From contig NZ_LRPB01000005.1 in assembly GCF_001592945.1 (NCBI RefSeq), positions 1-64,000 of the forward strand: a stretch of DNA of 64,000 nt, in the 5' to 3' direction. This stretch comes from Roseivirga seohaensis (GTDB lineage Bacteria; Bacteroidota; Bacteroidia; Cytophagales; Cyclobacteriaceae). The notes beneath the pieces are model-generated. The model saw only the letters and a list, made by a program, of their open reading frames with translations. It searched no databases and had not been told where the DNA came from. Position numbers and translations under genes: made by a program. Positions 50,861 through 58,110 of the stretch are shown one piece after another; position 1 is the stretch's first letter; the number at the start of each line of letters is the position of its first letter.

Positions 50861-51557
50861 ATAAACTCAATTCAACTTCATTAGAATCGAGAATACTTCC
50901 CTTTTCGCATTTAAGAACACGCTTAGGGTAATTTTTAATAAGGTTATAATCATGCGTGGCCATCAGAATTGAGGTTCCACCTTTGTTGATTTCCATAAAA
51001 GTCTGGAAAATACCATCTGAAACTTCTGGGTCTAGATTTCCAGTAGGTTCATCGGCAATTAAAAGTACAGGATCGTTAATTAAGGCACGTGCAATTACCA
51101 CCCTTTGTTGCTCACCGCCAGAAAGTTGATGTGGCATTTTATTAGCCACCACTCCCAAACCAACACGCATAAGCACTTCGGCCAACTTGCTTTTCATCTT
51201 AGCTTTGTTTTTCCAGCCAGTGGCTTTCATTACAAAGTAGATGTTTTCAGCAACCGAGCGATCGGGAAAGAGCTGGAAGTCTTGAAATACAACTCCTAGT
51301 TTTCTTCTTAAAAGTGGAACATCCTTTCGTTTGATATTCTGAATGTCATGATTTGCGATTCTGATTTTACCCAAACGAAGAGGTAAATCGGCATAAAGCG
51401 TTTTTAACAGAGAACTCTTTCCGCTTCCTGTTCTTCCAACCAAATACACTAACTCTCCTTTATTAATGGAAAGCGTAATGTTGTTCAACACAGTTTTGTC
51501 GTCTTGAAAAATGGTGGCATCCTCGATGCGAACAATGGGTTCTCCTGAAAAAGGCAT
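50847..51557 (-). CDS. ftsE: Cell-division ABC ATPase FtsE
   Basis: 236 aa ABC ATPase with Walker A GRTGSGKSS (residues 40-48), Q-loop VFQDFQLFPDRSV, signature LSGGEQQR, Walker B LLIADEPTGNLDP and switch MATHDYNLI. The phrase FQDFQLFPDRSV is typical of FtsE. FtsE-FtsX controls septal peptidoglycan hydrolysis; an ftsX gene is not adjacent, which is common in Bacteroidota. A small conserved protein gene ends three bases upstream and a fructose-6-phosphate aldolase gene precedes that. Confidence 0.88.
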   Translation of the reverse strand: MPFSGEPIVRIEDATIFQDDKTVLNNITLSINKGELVYLVGRTGSGKSSLLKTLYADLPLRLGKIRIANHDIQNIKRKDVPLLRRKLGVVFQDFQLFPDRSVAENIYFVMKATGWKNKAKMKSKLAEVLMRVGLGVVANKMPHQLSGGEQQRVVIARALINDPVLLIADEPTGNLDPEVSDGIFQTFMEINKGGTSILMATHDYNLIKNYPKRVLKCEKGSILDSNEVELSLFKVS

Positions 51558-51560
51558 AAT

Positions 51561-51764
51561 TTAAATATCCAGTTTTTGAAGTTTACCGAAAGGTAAGTTA
51601 TTGATTACTTCTTGCAATTCAGTTTCTTTCCCTTCAAGGTCATACTTTTCTAACTTTTTTAACGGTCGGTCGGCACGAAAGTATGCTATGAGCACGAAAT
51701 TTTCGTCTCTTAACTGAATGTAATCTGGGATTTTAGCTTTCCCTTTTACTTTAATGATATACAT
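51561..51764 (-). CDS. Conserved 67-aa protein upstream of ftsE
   Basis: 67 aa from the ATG at 51764 (MYIIKVKGKAKIPDYIQL). The frame is open 27 codons further, past a ten-bp hairpin and into the aldolase gene, but this start follows the hairpin and matches the form of similar short proteins I know from Bacteroidota. The sequence is beta-rich at the start (FVLIAYFRAD) then charged (KLEKYDLEGKETELQ). Not assigned a function. Its stop is three bases before ftsE, so the two are co-translated. Confidence 0.7.
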   Translation of the reverse strand: MYIIKVKGKAKIPDYIQLRDENFVLIAYFRADRPLKKLEKYDLEGKETELQEVINNLPFGKLQKLDI

Positions 51765-51774
51765 ATTCCTAAAT

Positions 51775-51804
51775 AACTTCGGGTCATTTGCATAACCCGA
51801 AGTT
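51775..51804 (-). terminator. Hairpin after the aldolase gene
   Basis: Perfect ten-bp stem (51775-51784 with 51795-51804), ten-base loop, 13 bases after the aldolase stop on the minus strand. There is only a weak T run after it, so it may attenuate rather than stop reading into the 67-aa gene and ftsE. Confidence 0.65.
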
Positions 51805-51816
51805 GGAACTAAAGTT

Positions 51817-52473
51817 TTATCCATTTGCTTTGGCGTGGTCGGCAAGAAATTGTGCCAAACCTTTGTCTGTTAGCGGATGGTTCAGCAAGCTAGTGATAAC
51901 CTTCAACGGGCAAGTTGCAACGTCTGCACCAATTTCGGCACACTGCAATAAGTGCATTGTGTGACGTACTGAGGCAGCCAGTACTTCGGTAGCAAAACCG
52001 TAGTTGTCATAAATCTGGCAGATTTGCTCGATAAGCTCTAAACCATCATATCCAATGTCATCAAGTCTTCCAATAAATGGAGAAACATAAGATGCACCTG
52101 CTTTGGCAGCCAATAAAGCTTGACCAGCAGAGAATACTAATGTACAGTTGGTTCTGATGTCTTCAGCTGTAAAGGTTTTAATCGCCTTAATACCATCTTT
52201 AGTCATTGGTACTTTTACAACGATTTTGTCATCGATTTGAGCCAATTCACGACCTTCTTTCAACATGCCTTCGTAATCGGTAGCAATTACCTCGGCACTT
52301 ACGTTGTCGTCTACAATATCACAAATCGCCTTATAATGGGCTATTACGTTATCGTGGCCAGAAATGCCTTCTTTAGCCATTAAAGAAGGGTTGGTGGTTA
52401 CACCATCTAACACGCCTAAGTCGTAGGCTTCTCTTATTTCATCAAGATTCGCGGTGTCGATAAAGAACTTCAT
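51817..52473 (-). CDS. fsa: Fructose-6-phosphate aldolase / small transaldolase
   Basis: 218 aa, the short transaldolase subfamily. The Schiff-base lysine lies in KIVVKVPMT, the entry [13 protein letters not shown] is invariant in the family and the [12 protein letters not shown] loop follows. It forms fructose-6-phosphate from dihydroxyacetone and glyceraldehyde-3-phosphate or acts as transaldolase in the pentose pathway; motifs do not decide. An exact -7 promoter box is 34 bases upstream (52507-52514). Confidence 0.9.
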   Translation of the reverse strand: MKFFIDTANLDEIREAYDLGVLDGVTTNPSLMAKEGISGHDNVIAHYKAICDIVDDNVSAEVIATDYEGMLKEGRELAQIDDKIVVKVPMTKDGIKAIKTFTAEDIRTNCTLVFSAGQALLAAKAGASYVSPFIGRLDDIGYDGLELIEQICQIYDNYGFATEVLAASVRHTMHLLQCAEIGADVATCPLKVITSLLNHPLTDKGLAQFLADHAKANG

Positions 52474-52506
52474 TTTGTCTATTTTAGATTGATTTGCAAT
52501 GCATTA

Positions 52507-52514
52507 CAAAGCTA
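52507..52514 (-). promoter_or_regulatory. -7 promoter element of fsa
   Basis: TAGCTTTG on the minus strand, an exact TAnnTTTG match; the leader to the ATG at 52473 would be about 27 bases. No TTG at -33. Confidence 0.45.
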
Positions 52515-52588
52515 ATGTTTTTGTTTGCTTGAAGCGCCCTTATAAACACAACTTTTTATTGACGGCAGAAATTATCTTGAAACTAAAC

Positions 52589-52951
52589 CTAGTTCAGTTC
52601 TTCGAGCTTTTTCACCAAGGCAAAAGTATCGCCCTCTAATGGCAAGTAGCCGTATTCATAGCAAAAGTAATAGGTGGCGCCTGCTTTTGTAGTGTAAGTA
52701 GAAGTGTGATAGTTAAAGTCGAATCCCTTTTCTATGAGTTTGTTTCTGGTGGTTTTCGATTTGCCATCAGGATTGAGTTCCTCCAAAATTCGCCTGTTTC
52801 TTCTCAATAGGTTATGGACGTTTCGTACATAGTTATTTGAATCACTGTTCTGTCGGTTATTAAAGGTATTACGACACTGATCTGAGCAAAATTTTTTATC
52901 GATTCTACCGTACATCGCGTCTCCACACTCTAAACATTGCCTTTCTTCCAT
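52589..52951 (-). CDS. Zinc-ribbon small protein
   Basis: 120 aa. The N terminus carries a treble-clef-like zinc site CLECGDAM...KFCSDQC (Cys6, Cys9, Cys22, Cys26) followed by an Arg/Asn-rich helical segment (NVHNLLRRNRRILEELNPDG) suited to nucleic-acid binding, and an aromatic C-terminal half (TTKAGATYYFCYEYGYLPL). It is a recurring uncharacterised Bacteroidota protein. It is divergent from ssb with a LacI-type palindrome in between. No function claimed. Confidence 0.8.
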   Translation of the reverse strand: MEERQCLECGDAMYGRIDKKFCSDQCRNTFNNRQNSDSNNYVRNVHNLLRRNRRILEELNPDGKSKTTRNKLIEKGFDFNYHTSTYTTKAGATYYFCYEYGYLPLEGDTFALVKKLEELN

Positions 52952-53029
52952 GCTGAAAAATATAAAAAACGAAAACTACCACTTTTCTGAGTTGGAAGTT
53001 AAGTTATTGTAAAAGAGTGATATATCCAA

Positions 53030-53045
53030 TTGTAAACGTTTACAA
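53030..53045. promoter_or_regulatory. LacI-type perfect palindrome between zinc-ribbon gene and ssb
   Basis: TTGTAAACGTTTACAA, a perfect 16-bp palindrome with a central CG, the classic form of LacI/GalR-family operators. It lies 79 bases upstream of the zinc-ribbon gene and 129 bases before ssb. No LacI-family gene is in the window. Confidence 0.55.
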
Positions 53046-53173
53046 ACGAATGTTACCCGACTACAAACGCTTAGCAACCGATTTTACTTTTCGACCTGCT
53101 GTTACTTTGCCATTGTCAATTCGGAAATACAAACCGAGAGGACAACAAACTTTAAAATTAAACAATTTATATC

Positions 53174-53512
53174 ATGAGAAATTTAAGAAACAGTGTACAG
53201 TTGATCGGAAGATTAGGTCAAGATCCAGAAGTGAAAAACTTAACATCAGGTAAAAAACTTACTACGTTTTCATTGGCCACTACAGATGCCTACAAAAATG
53301 CAGATGGAGATAAAATTGAAGACACGCAATGGCATAATATTATTGCCTGGGGCAAGGTAGGAGAGATAGCTGCTGAGTATTTAAAGAAAGGTGCGGAAGT
53401 TTGTATTGAAGGAAAGTTGGTGCACAGGTCGTACGAAAACTCGGCTGGTGAAAAACGATTCGTGACTGAGATTAATCTAAACGAATTGTTGATGATGGGT
53501 GGGAAGAAATGA
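53174..53512 (+). CDS. ssb: Single-stranded DNA-binding protein, short form
   Basis: 112 aa. A full OB fold is present: NSVQLIGRLGQDPEV, FSLATTDAYK, TQWHNIIAWGKVGE, GAEVCIEGKLVHRSYEN. The protein stops right after the fold (ELLMMGGKK): the flexible linker and acidic tip (…DDIPF) that recruits repair and replication partners in typical SSB are missing. It could be a second, specialised SSB, with the full-length one elsewhere. It binds single-stranded DNA as a tetramer in the family. A 12-bp terminator follows after 21 bases. Confidence 0.9.
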   Translation: MRNLRNSVQLIGRLGQDPEVKNLTSGKKLTTFSLATTDAYKNADGDKIEDTQWHNIIAWGKVGEIAAEYLKKGAEVCIEGKLVHRSYENSAGEKRFVTEINLNELLMMGGKK

Positions 53513-53533
53513 TGCCCAATTCTTTTAAAACAG

Positions 53534-53570
53534 AAATGCATAGACGGTCAGGGATTGTCTATGCATTTTT
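53534..53570 (+). terminator. Intrinsic terminator of ssb
   Basis: Perfect 12-bp stem (53534-53545 with 53557-53568), 11-base loop, T run 53566-53571. It starts 22 bases after the ssb stop and is also the end of minus-strand microprotein copy 1. Confidence 0.9.
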
Positions 53571-53593
53571 TAATTATTCTACTTTTTTTCGGC

Positions 53594-53722
53594 TTAGCCT
53601 ATAATTCCTGTTACTGAAATGAGTGTTTGGTAAGCAATGAAGGTTACGAAAACAGCAACTACTAATTTTGTTAATGAATTGGTTTTTTTAGAGGTGGTAG
53701 TTTGTGTTGTTGCAGCTTTCAT
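53594..53722 (-). CDS. Single-span microprotein, copy 1 (42 aa)
   Basis: 42 aa: MKAATTQTTTSKKTNS, then one hydrophobic span of about 18 residues and the end AYQTLISVTGIIG. A paralogue of 50 aa is encoded in the adjacent duplicated unit; the two align over SKK-(T/S)-NS and YQT(L/F)ISV(T/M)G(I/L)IG with mostly conservative changes, which is strong evidence that both are translated. A Thr/Lys-rich N terminus, a single span and a Gly-rich end suggest a small membrane peptide. No family recognised; a toxin-like or regulatory peptide is possible but not shown. Confidence 0.7.
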   Translation of the reverse strand: MKAATTQTTTSKKTNSLTKLVVAVFVTFIAYQTLISVTGIIG

Positions 53723-53868
53723 AATTTCTGTATTTAAGTTCGGTAGTAAGTATCCAAATAGGGTGCCAGTGCCCTGAGCGGGTTTAAACCCACTTTTTCT
53801 TATTGAGCTTGTCCCGAATTGGGAATCATCTTGGCTTGTGGGAATAAATAAGCCTTCTCAAAACGCAG

Positions 53869-53903
53869 AAATGCATAGAACAAGAAATTGTTTATGCATT
53901 TTA
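53869..53903. terminator. Hairpin of duplicated unit 2
   Basis: Nine-bp stem (53869-53877 with 53893-53901) and a T run on the plus strand; homologous to the ssb terminator at 53534 but with diverged inner stem. On the minus strand it lies just behind the stop of microprotein copy 2 at 53928. Confidence 0.7.
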
Positions 53904-53927
53904 ATAATCCTTAGTTGATCTTGCGGT

Positions 53928-54080
53928 TTAGCCAATAAGCCCCATTACCGAAATAAACGTTTGATAAACGATGAATGCCGAAAGAATACTAAAGGTAAGT
54001 TTGATAAAGGAATTGGATTTTTTTGAAGCAGTTCTTCTTACTCTTGCCTGACCCTGATTTTGTAATGTTGCAGTTCTCAT
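53928..54080 (-). CDS. Single-span microprotein, copy 2 (50 aa)
   Basis: 50 aa from the ATG at 54080: MRTATLQNQGQARVRRTASKK, the hydrophobic span FIKLTFSILSAFIVYQTF and the end ISVMGLIG. Copy 1 at 53594 aligns to it with an eight-residue insertion (24 bases) here. In-frame ATGs further up (54089, 54128) have no counterpart in copy 1, so 54080 is preferred. Basic N terminus plus single span suggests N-in membrane topology. Unknown function; the pair is discussed as a finding. Confidence 0.72.
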   Translation of the reverse strand: MRTATLQNQGQARVRRTASKKSNSFIKLTFSILSAFIVYQTFISVMGLIG

Positions 54081-54213
54081 AATACTCATGTTTATATACT
54101 GATATTGAGTATTCAAATGGAATGCCATTGCGTAAAAATGATTTTAACGGGTTTTTTGGCTTAAATAGAATCCCATTTTGGGATTGCTGTATAAGCTTTG
54201 AAACCGAGAGTTG

Positions 54214-55008
54214 CTATTTTTTCTTTGCCTCTTCTGCAATGGCGTAAGCAATTATCAAAATGCTACTCACAATACAAGACCAGGTAAGAATTCCTGTCGT
54301 ACCATTAAAAGCTAATTGATAAAGTCCAGCCCCAAGTCCGCCTCCGATGATAGGCCCTATAATAGGAATCCAAGCATAACTCCATTTCGAATTTCCTTTT
54401 CCTTTTATGGGCAATAGAAAATGTGCGAGTCTGGGGCCAAAATCTCTTGCAGGATTAATTGCATATCCAGTTGAGCCGCCTTGCGCCATACCAATAACAA
54501 CGATGAGTCCGCCAACAACTAAAGGGTTTAAGCCTTCTACAAACTGATTAGCACCAATCATTAGTAAGCCAAAAATCAACACCATTGTGCCAAGAACTTC
54601 ACTCAATAAGTTAGCTCCTTTTTGGTCAATGGCTCCTCCTGTACAAAAAACTCCTAGTTTCGCGCCTTTATCTTCGGTTTTATCCCAGTGTGGTAAATAC
54701 TGTAGCCAAGTAAACGAAGCACCTGCCATTGCGCCAAGTACTTGGGCAATAATATAACCAGGCACTAAGTTCCATTCAAAATCACCAGTCATGGCGAGTG
54801 AAAGAGTTACGGCAGGATTGATATGTGCTCCACTAATTTGGCCAACTGCGTAAATGCCAAAAGTAACGGCTAGGCCCCAGCCAATTGTGGTAACAATCCA
54901 ACCTGAGTTTTTAGCGTAAGAAAAATTCAGTGTAGTGGCAGCGTTGGTTCCATTCCCAAAAAAGATAAGGATGGCCGTGCCCACAAATTCTGCGAGATAA
55001 ACGGACAT
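54214..55008 (-). CDS. glpF: Aquaglyceroporin (MIP family)
   Basis: 264 aa with six spans and both NPA loops: HINPAVTLS (about 67-75) and YAINPARDFGPR (about 189-200). The Asp after the second NPA-Arg is the mark of glycerol facilitators rather than pure aquaporins. Start at 55008 (MSVYLAEF); an ATG two codons earlier is possible. It passes glycerol and small neutral solutes through the inner membrane. No glycerol kinase gene is nearby. SRP RNA is encoded 45 bases upstream on the same strand. Confidence 0.92.
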   Translation of the reverse strand: MSVYLAEFVGTAILIFFGNGTNAATTLNFSYAKNSGWIVTTIGWGLAVTFGIYAVGQISGAHINPAVTLSLAMTGDFEWNLVPGYIIAQVLGAMAGASFTWLQYLPHWDKTEDKGAKLGVFCTGGAIDQKGANLLSEVLGTMVLIFGLLMIGANQFVEGLNPLVVGGLIVVIGMAQGGSTGYAINPARDFGPRLAHFLLPIKGKGNSKWSYAWIPIIGPIIGGGLGAGLYQLAFNGTTGILTWSCIVSSILIIAYAIAEEAKKK

Positions 55009-55050
55009 AATCAAAAAGTCTAGGAAGTAATAATACGATAAAGAAGGGGA

Positions 55051-55150
55051 TAAAAAAAGGCATCAGGATGTCGCACCGCTACAACCGCTTACCCTTGCTC
55101 TGTTCCCAGCCTGGGGGAGTTCAGCGGGAGCTGGTCGCACCCCTCTGCCG
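55051..55150 (-). ncRNA. ffs: Bacterial signal recognition particle RNA
   Basis: On the minus strand the conserved SRP domain reads GCTGAACTCCCCCAGG, then CTGGGAACAG (GGAA tetraloop on a CTG/CAG stem), then AGCAAGGGTAAGCGG. This is the 4.5S-type SRP RNA that binds Ffh. A run of seven T at 55052-55058 ends it, and an exact -7 box TACCTTTG lies just upstream at 55155-55162, so transcription should start at about 55149. About 95 nt; 5' and 3' ends estimated. Confidence 0.9.
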
Positions 55151-55154
55151 GGCG

Positions 55155-55162
55155 CAAAGGTA
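55155..55162 (-). promoter_or_regulatory. -7 promoter element of ffs
   Basis: TACCTTTG on the minus strand, an exact TAnnTTTG match and identical to the tRNA-Arg box at 45502. The -33 position has TTTTC. Confidence 0.6.
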
Positions 55163-55346
55163 TTAAGAAATTGCTAATAGGAAAACTTGAGAGCCGAAAT
55201 ATTAAATTATTATTCTCACTATTTCTGGGTATTTACTTCCTAAGCCCATTATGCTTATTTTAAGCTTGAATCTGGCTTGTTTCCCTCATAGAAAAGTAAG
55301 AGATTCATTGTGTGTATATTTTATCTTCAATCAAAAAAAGTGTGAT

Positions 55347-55517
55347 ATGTTAAAATCAGAAAGAAGAAATTCAGTTGAAAAGAACTTTGGGTTGATGTTT
55401 CAATCCAAAGGCTTTGTGTTTAATAAGTTTGATCCAGACCCGGAAGAGCCCGAAGAGGAAGAAGAAGGAGGTTCCAATAACCCACCACCCCCAGTCCCCC
55501 CAGTTTCTGGTAATTAA
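55347..55517 (+). CDS. 56-aa acidic, proline-ended peptide upstream of TPR kinase
   Basis: 56 aa from the ATG at 55347: a charged N-terminal helix (MLKSERRNSVEKNFGLMFQS), the aromatic stretch GFVFNKFD, then an acidic run (PDPEEPEEEEEG) and a proline cluster (NNPPPPVPPVSGN). No signal peptide and no membrane span. It ends two bases before the TPR histidine kinase gene, so the two are co-transcribed. The frame is open upstream but with no plausible earlier start. It may be a leader or precursor peptide, a kinase modulator, or nothing; no family recognised. Confidence 0.6.
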   Translation: MLKSERRNSVEKNFGLMFQSKGFVFNKFDPDPEEPEEEEEGGSNNPPPPVPPVSGN

Positions 55518-55519
55518 GA

Positions 55520-57202
55520 ATGAGAGTAATCATTACAGGGATTTTGATTTTCATTCTGAATCCTTTATTCGGTCAGGATTTAAATGACCTGGATGAATTA
55601 AGGGGACAGGGTGAAAAATATAGAGCTGAGGCAAAGTATGACTCAGCTCTAATTGCTTTTCGTCAAGTTTCGGATTTGGCAGAAGAGATGGGTAATATTG
55701 AATTTCAAGTTCGCGCGGCAATAGGAGAAGCTGCCGTGTTTATTGAATTGAACGAGTCAGACTTTGCTCGTTCATCCTACCTAAAAGCAATAAAACTCTC
55801 TCAAAGTATTAACAATAAACGTTTAGAGAATAACTCATGGTATGGAATTGGAGTGACACACCAAATAGAAGGAAATATTGACTCTGCATTGTATTACTAC
55901 AATAAAACAGAGGTGTTATTTAATGAAGAAAAGAATAAAGAAATGGTGGCTTCTTTACTCTCAAATATTGGGTCACTTCATTATTTAAAAGAGGAATATG
56001 ATTTAGCGATTGCTAAAAGTTTTGAGTCTTCAAAACAGAATAAACAACTAAAGAATTTCAGAGTTGTAGGACTTGATTATAGAAGGATGGGAATGTCTTT
56101 CTTCAAACTTGATAACCTTGACAGTGCAAAATTCTATGCAACGCTAGCATATGAAATAGCTGATTCTTTGAAATACTTAGATGATGCTAGAGAGGTATTG
56201 ACACTCCAATCTCAAATAGCAAGAAGTGAAGGTAGGTTTGAAGATGCCGCTAGATATACTGACTCATCAGACTCGCTAGCGAAGGTTATTTATGTCGATG
56301 GTAAAAATGATGAAATTCTAGAGCTAAAAGCTAAGGTTATGACTGCTTCTTTAGCACTCGAATCTGAAAAGCAGAAGAACTTGGCACTTCAACAAAGGAA
56401 ATATAAAACCATAATCCTTGGTGTATCCATAATTCTTGTTGTAGCAGCTTTCATAATTATTTATGTGATTGATCAGCGTAGAAAAAACATAAAGGCTTTG
56501 GCAGATAAAAATGAAGAGATCAATAAACAGCAAATTGATGAACTGCTTCAAAAGCAAGAAATAGCTTCACTACAAGGCGTTTTAGAAGGGCAAGAAACTG
56601 AACGAAGAAGAATTGCTATTGACCTTCATGACAGACTCGGAGGTATACTCTCGATGGTGAAACTACATTTTAGCGTAGTTACCGAAAGCCTGAGTAAGGA
56701 TGATCAAACCCATACCAAGTTTATGAAGGCGTCTGATTTATTGGATCAGGCAACAGGTGAAGTGAGAAGTATTTCACACAATTTAATGTCTGGGGTACTT
56801 ACAAAGTTTGGACTCGTGCCCGCTTTAGAAGATCTGAAAGACAAGATTTCACAAACAGGTAAACTCAAGGTAAGTCTCTATTCTAACGACCTCAATAATG
56901 TTTTGACGGCCGAACAAGAGTTGCAGTTGTACCGTATTGTTCAGGAGTTGATTAGCAACATTTTAAAGCATTCACATGCCAAAGAAGCAAATATTCAACT
57001 CACAAAAGGAGAGGACAGTGTTAACCTCATTGTGGAAGATGATGGAGTGGGTTTTGACTTGAAGGAAGTGAATAAAAAGGCTGGAATAGGTTTGATTAAC
57101 TTAAAAGCACGCGTAGCCAAACTCAACGGTAATTTCCATATTGATACAGGAAGAGGGGCAGGCACAACAATCTCAATTGATATACCAATAAATAATGATT
57201 AG
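55520..57202 (+). CDS. TPR sensor histidine kinase (HisKA_3 type)
   Basis: 560 aa. Signal peptide 1-19, then about six TPR-like helical units outside the cytosol (24-265; e.g. GDSALIAFRQV, SSYLKAIKLS, ALYYYNKTEVL), a membrane span at 298-317, a coiled coil (320-355), HisKA_3 with phospho-His370 in RRRIAIDLHDRLGG and a HATPase (about 450-555; DDGVGFDL, GIGLINLKAR). This layout, with a LuxR-type partner, is common in Bacteroidota. The TPR part is probably periplasmic and senses a peptide or cell-wall signal. The response-regulator gene overlaps its end by eight bases. Confidence 0.92.
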   Translation: MRVIITGILIFILNPLFGQDLNDLDELRGQGEKYRAEAKYDSALIAFRQVSDLAEEMGNIEFQVRAAIGEAAVFIELNESDFARSSYLKAIKLSQSINNKRLENNSWYGIGVTHQIEGNIDSALYYYNKTEVLFNEEKNKEMVASLLSNIGSLHYLKEEYDLAIAKSFESSKQNKQLKNFRVVGLDYRRMGMSFFKLDNLDSAKFYATLAYEIADSLKYLDDAREVLTLQSQIARSEGRFEDAARYTDSSDSLAKVIYVDGKNDEILELKAKVMTASLALESEKQKNLALQQRKYKTIILGVSIILVVAAFIIIYVIDQRRKNIKALADKNEEINKQQIDELLQKQEIASLQGVLEGQETERRRIAIDLHDRLGGILSMVKLHFSVVTESLSKDDQTHTKFMKASDLLDQATGEVRSISHNLMSGVLTKFGLVPALEDLKDKISQTGKLKVSLYSNDLNNVLTAEQELQLYRIVQELISNILKHSHAKEANIQLTKGEDSVNLIVEDDGVGFDLKEVNKKAGIGLINLKARVAKLNGNFHIDTGRGAGTTISIDIPINND

Positions 57203-57824
57203 AGTTCTTATAGTTGACGATCACCAAGTGGTAATTGATGGCATATCTTCAATCCTTGAAGATGATGCTTCAATAAAAGTGGTCGATAGCGCTTTAACTG
57301 GAGCAGACGCACTACGCAAACTCGAATTTTGTGCGGTTGATGTTTTATTGCTCGATATCAATATGCCCGAAATGGATGGAATCGAGGTGGTAAGACAGCT
57401 GCATAAGAAAGGAATTAAAGTGAATGTGCTTATTCTCACAATGCATAACAATGCACAGTTTACCAAGCAACTGATTGAGCTGGGAGTCCAAGGTTGTATT
57501 CTGAAAAATTCTGGAAAGAAAGAATTGATTTTCGCCATTAACGAAGTATCACAGGGCAGAAGGATTTATAGCGAAGATGTGACTGAATCACTTTTTGACA
57601 GCTTAGAAAAAACTCAGAATGCTGTAGATCAAGTACAACTGACTAAAAGAGAAGTAGAGATTATTAAGCTTATTGCCTCAGAGCTAAATACCAATGAAAT
57701 TGCAGAACAACTATTTATTAGTTCTCATACAGTAGATACGCACAGGAAGAATATCTTAAGTAAGTTAGGAGTGAAGAATTTGGCAGGCTTGGTGAAATTT
57801 GCTTACGAGAATCAGTTGGTTTAG
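57195..57824 (+). CDS. NarL/LuxR-family response regulator
   Basis: 209 aa. Receiver domain 1-120 with acidic pair VDDHQ and phosphoacceptor Asp54 in LLLDINMPEM; LuxR-type HTH at about 145-205 (LTKREVEIIKLIASELNTNEIAEQLFISSHTVDTHRKNIL). It is the partner of the TPR kinase, overlapping it by eight bases. Its stop overlaps the stop of the minus-strand gene that follows. Target genes unknown. Confidence 0.93.
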   Translation: MIRVLIVDDHQVVIDGISSILEDDASIKVVDSALTGADALRKLEFCAVDVLLLDINMPEMDGIEVVRQLHKKGIKVNVLILTMHNNAQFTKQLIELGVQGCILKNSGKKELIFAINEVSQGRRIYSEDVTESLFDSLEKTQNAVDQVQLTKREVEIIKLIASELNTNEIAEQLFISSHTVDTHRKNILSKLGVKNLAGLVKFAYENQLV

Positions 57825-58075
57825 CCTTCCTTTCGTTGAAAAAAGTCTTTTTTCATATAGAGTTGAAACTCTAATGGACTACTTTCTTTGAATTCATCTT
57901 CGGCTAAATCATCATAAATTTCTTCATCAAAATTCATGTCTGTTTTTTCTACTTTTCCATCAGGGTGAATAATCAATTCGGTGCCAGAAAAGTCAATAGG
58001 GTTGACTGACACAAGTACCTGATAGTCTTCAAAAACGCGCTTGAAGTATTTGAAAACGATTGCATCTTTTTTCAT
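57821..58075 (-). CDS. Conserved small acidic protein
   Basis: 84 aa without signal or span; MKKDAIVFKYFKRVFEDYQVL is a strand-helix start, followed by the acidic middle VEKTDMNFDEEIYDDLAEDEFKES and a FQLYMKKDFF end. I recall similar short proteins in Cytophagales but no name. Its stop TTA overlaps the response-regulator stop TAG (57821-57824), a convergent overlap. It stands 35 bases from the PAP2 gene start. Confidence 0.7.
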   Translation of the reverse strand: MKKDAIVFKYFKRVFEDYQVLVSVNPIDFSGTELIIHPDGKVEKTDMNFDEEIYDDLAEDEFKESSPLEFQLYMKKDFFQRKEG

Positions 58076-58110
58076 ACTAAAATCTGATTTGTATTGTTGA
58101 ATTAACCCTT

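Larger units (their letters stand above)
53531..54132. repeat. Tandem duplication, about 335-bp unit (terminator plus microprotein)
   Basis: Two diverged copies. CAGAAATGCATAG occurs at 53531 and 53866 (offset 335); the two microprotein stops are at 53594 and 53928 (offset 334) and their starts are offset by 358, the extra 24 bases being an insertion in the N-terminal coding part of copy 2. Beyond the starts TATCCAAATAGGGTGCCAGTG (53751-53771) matches TATTCAAATGGAATGCCATTG (54110-54130). Each copy contains a hairpin and one minus-strand microprotein. Confidence 0.75.
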
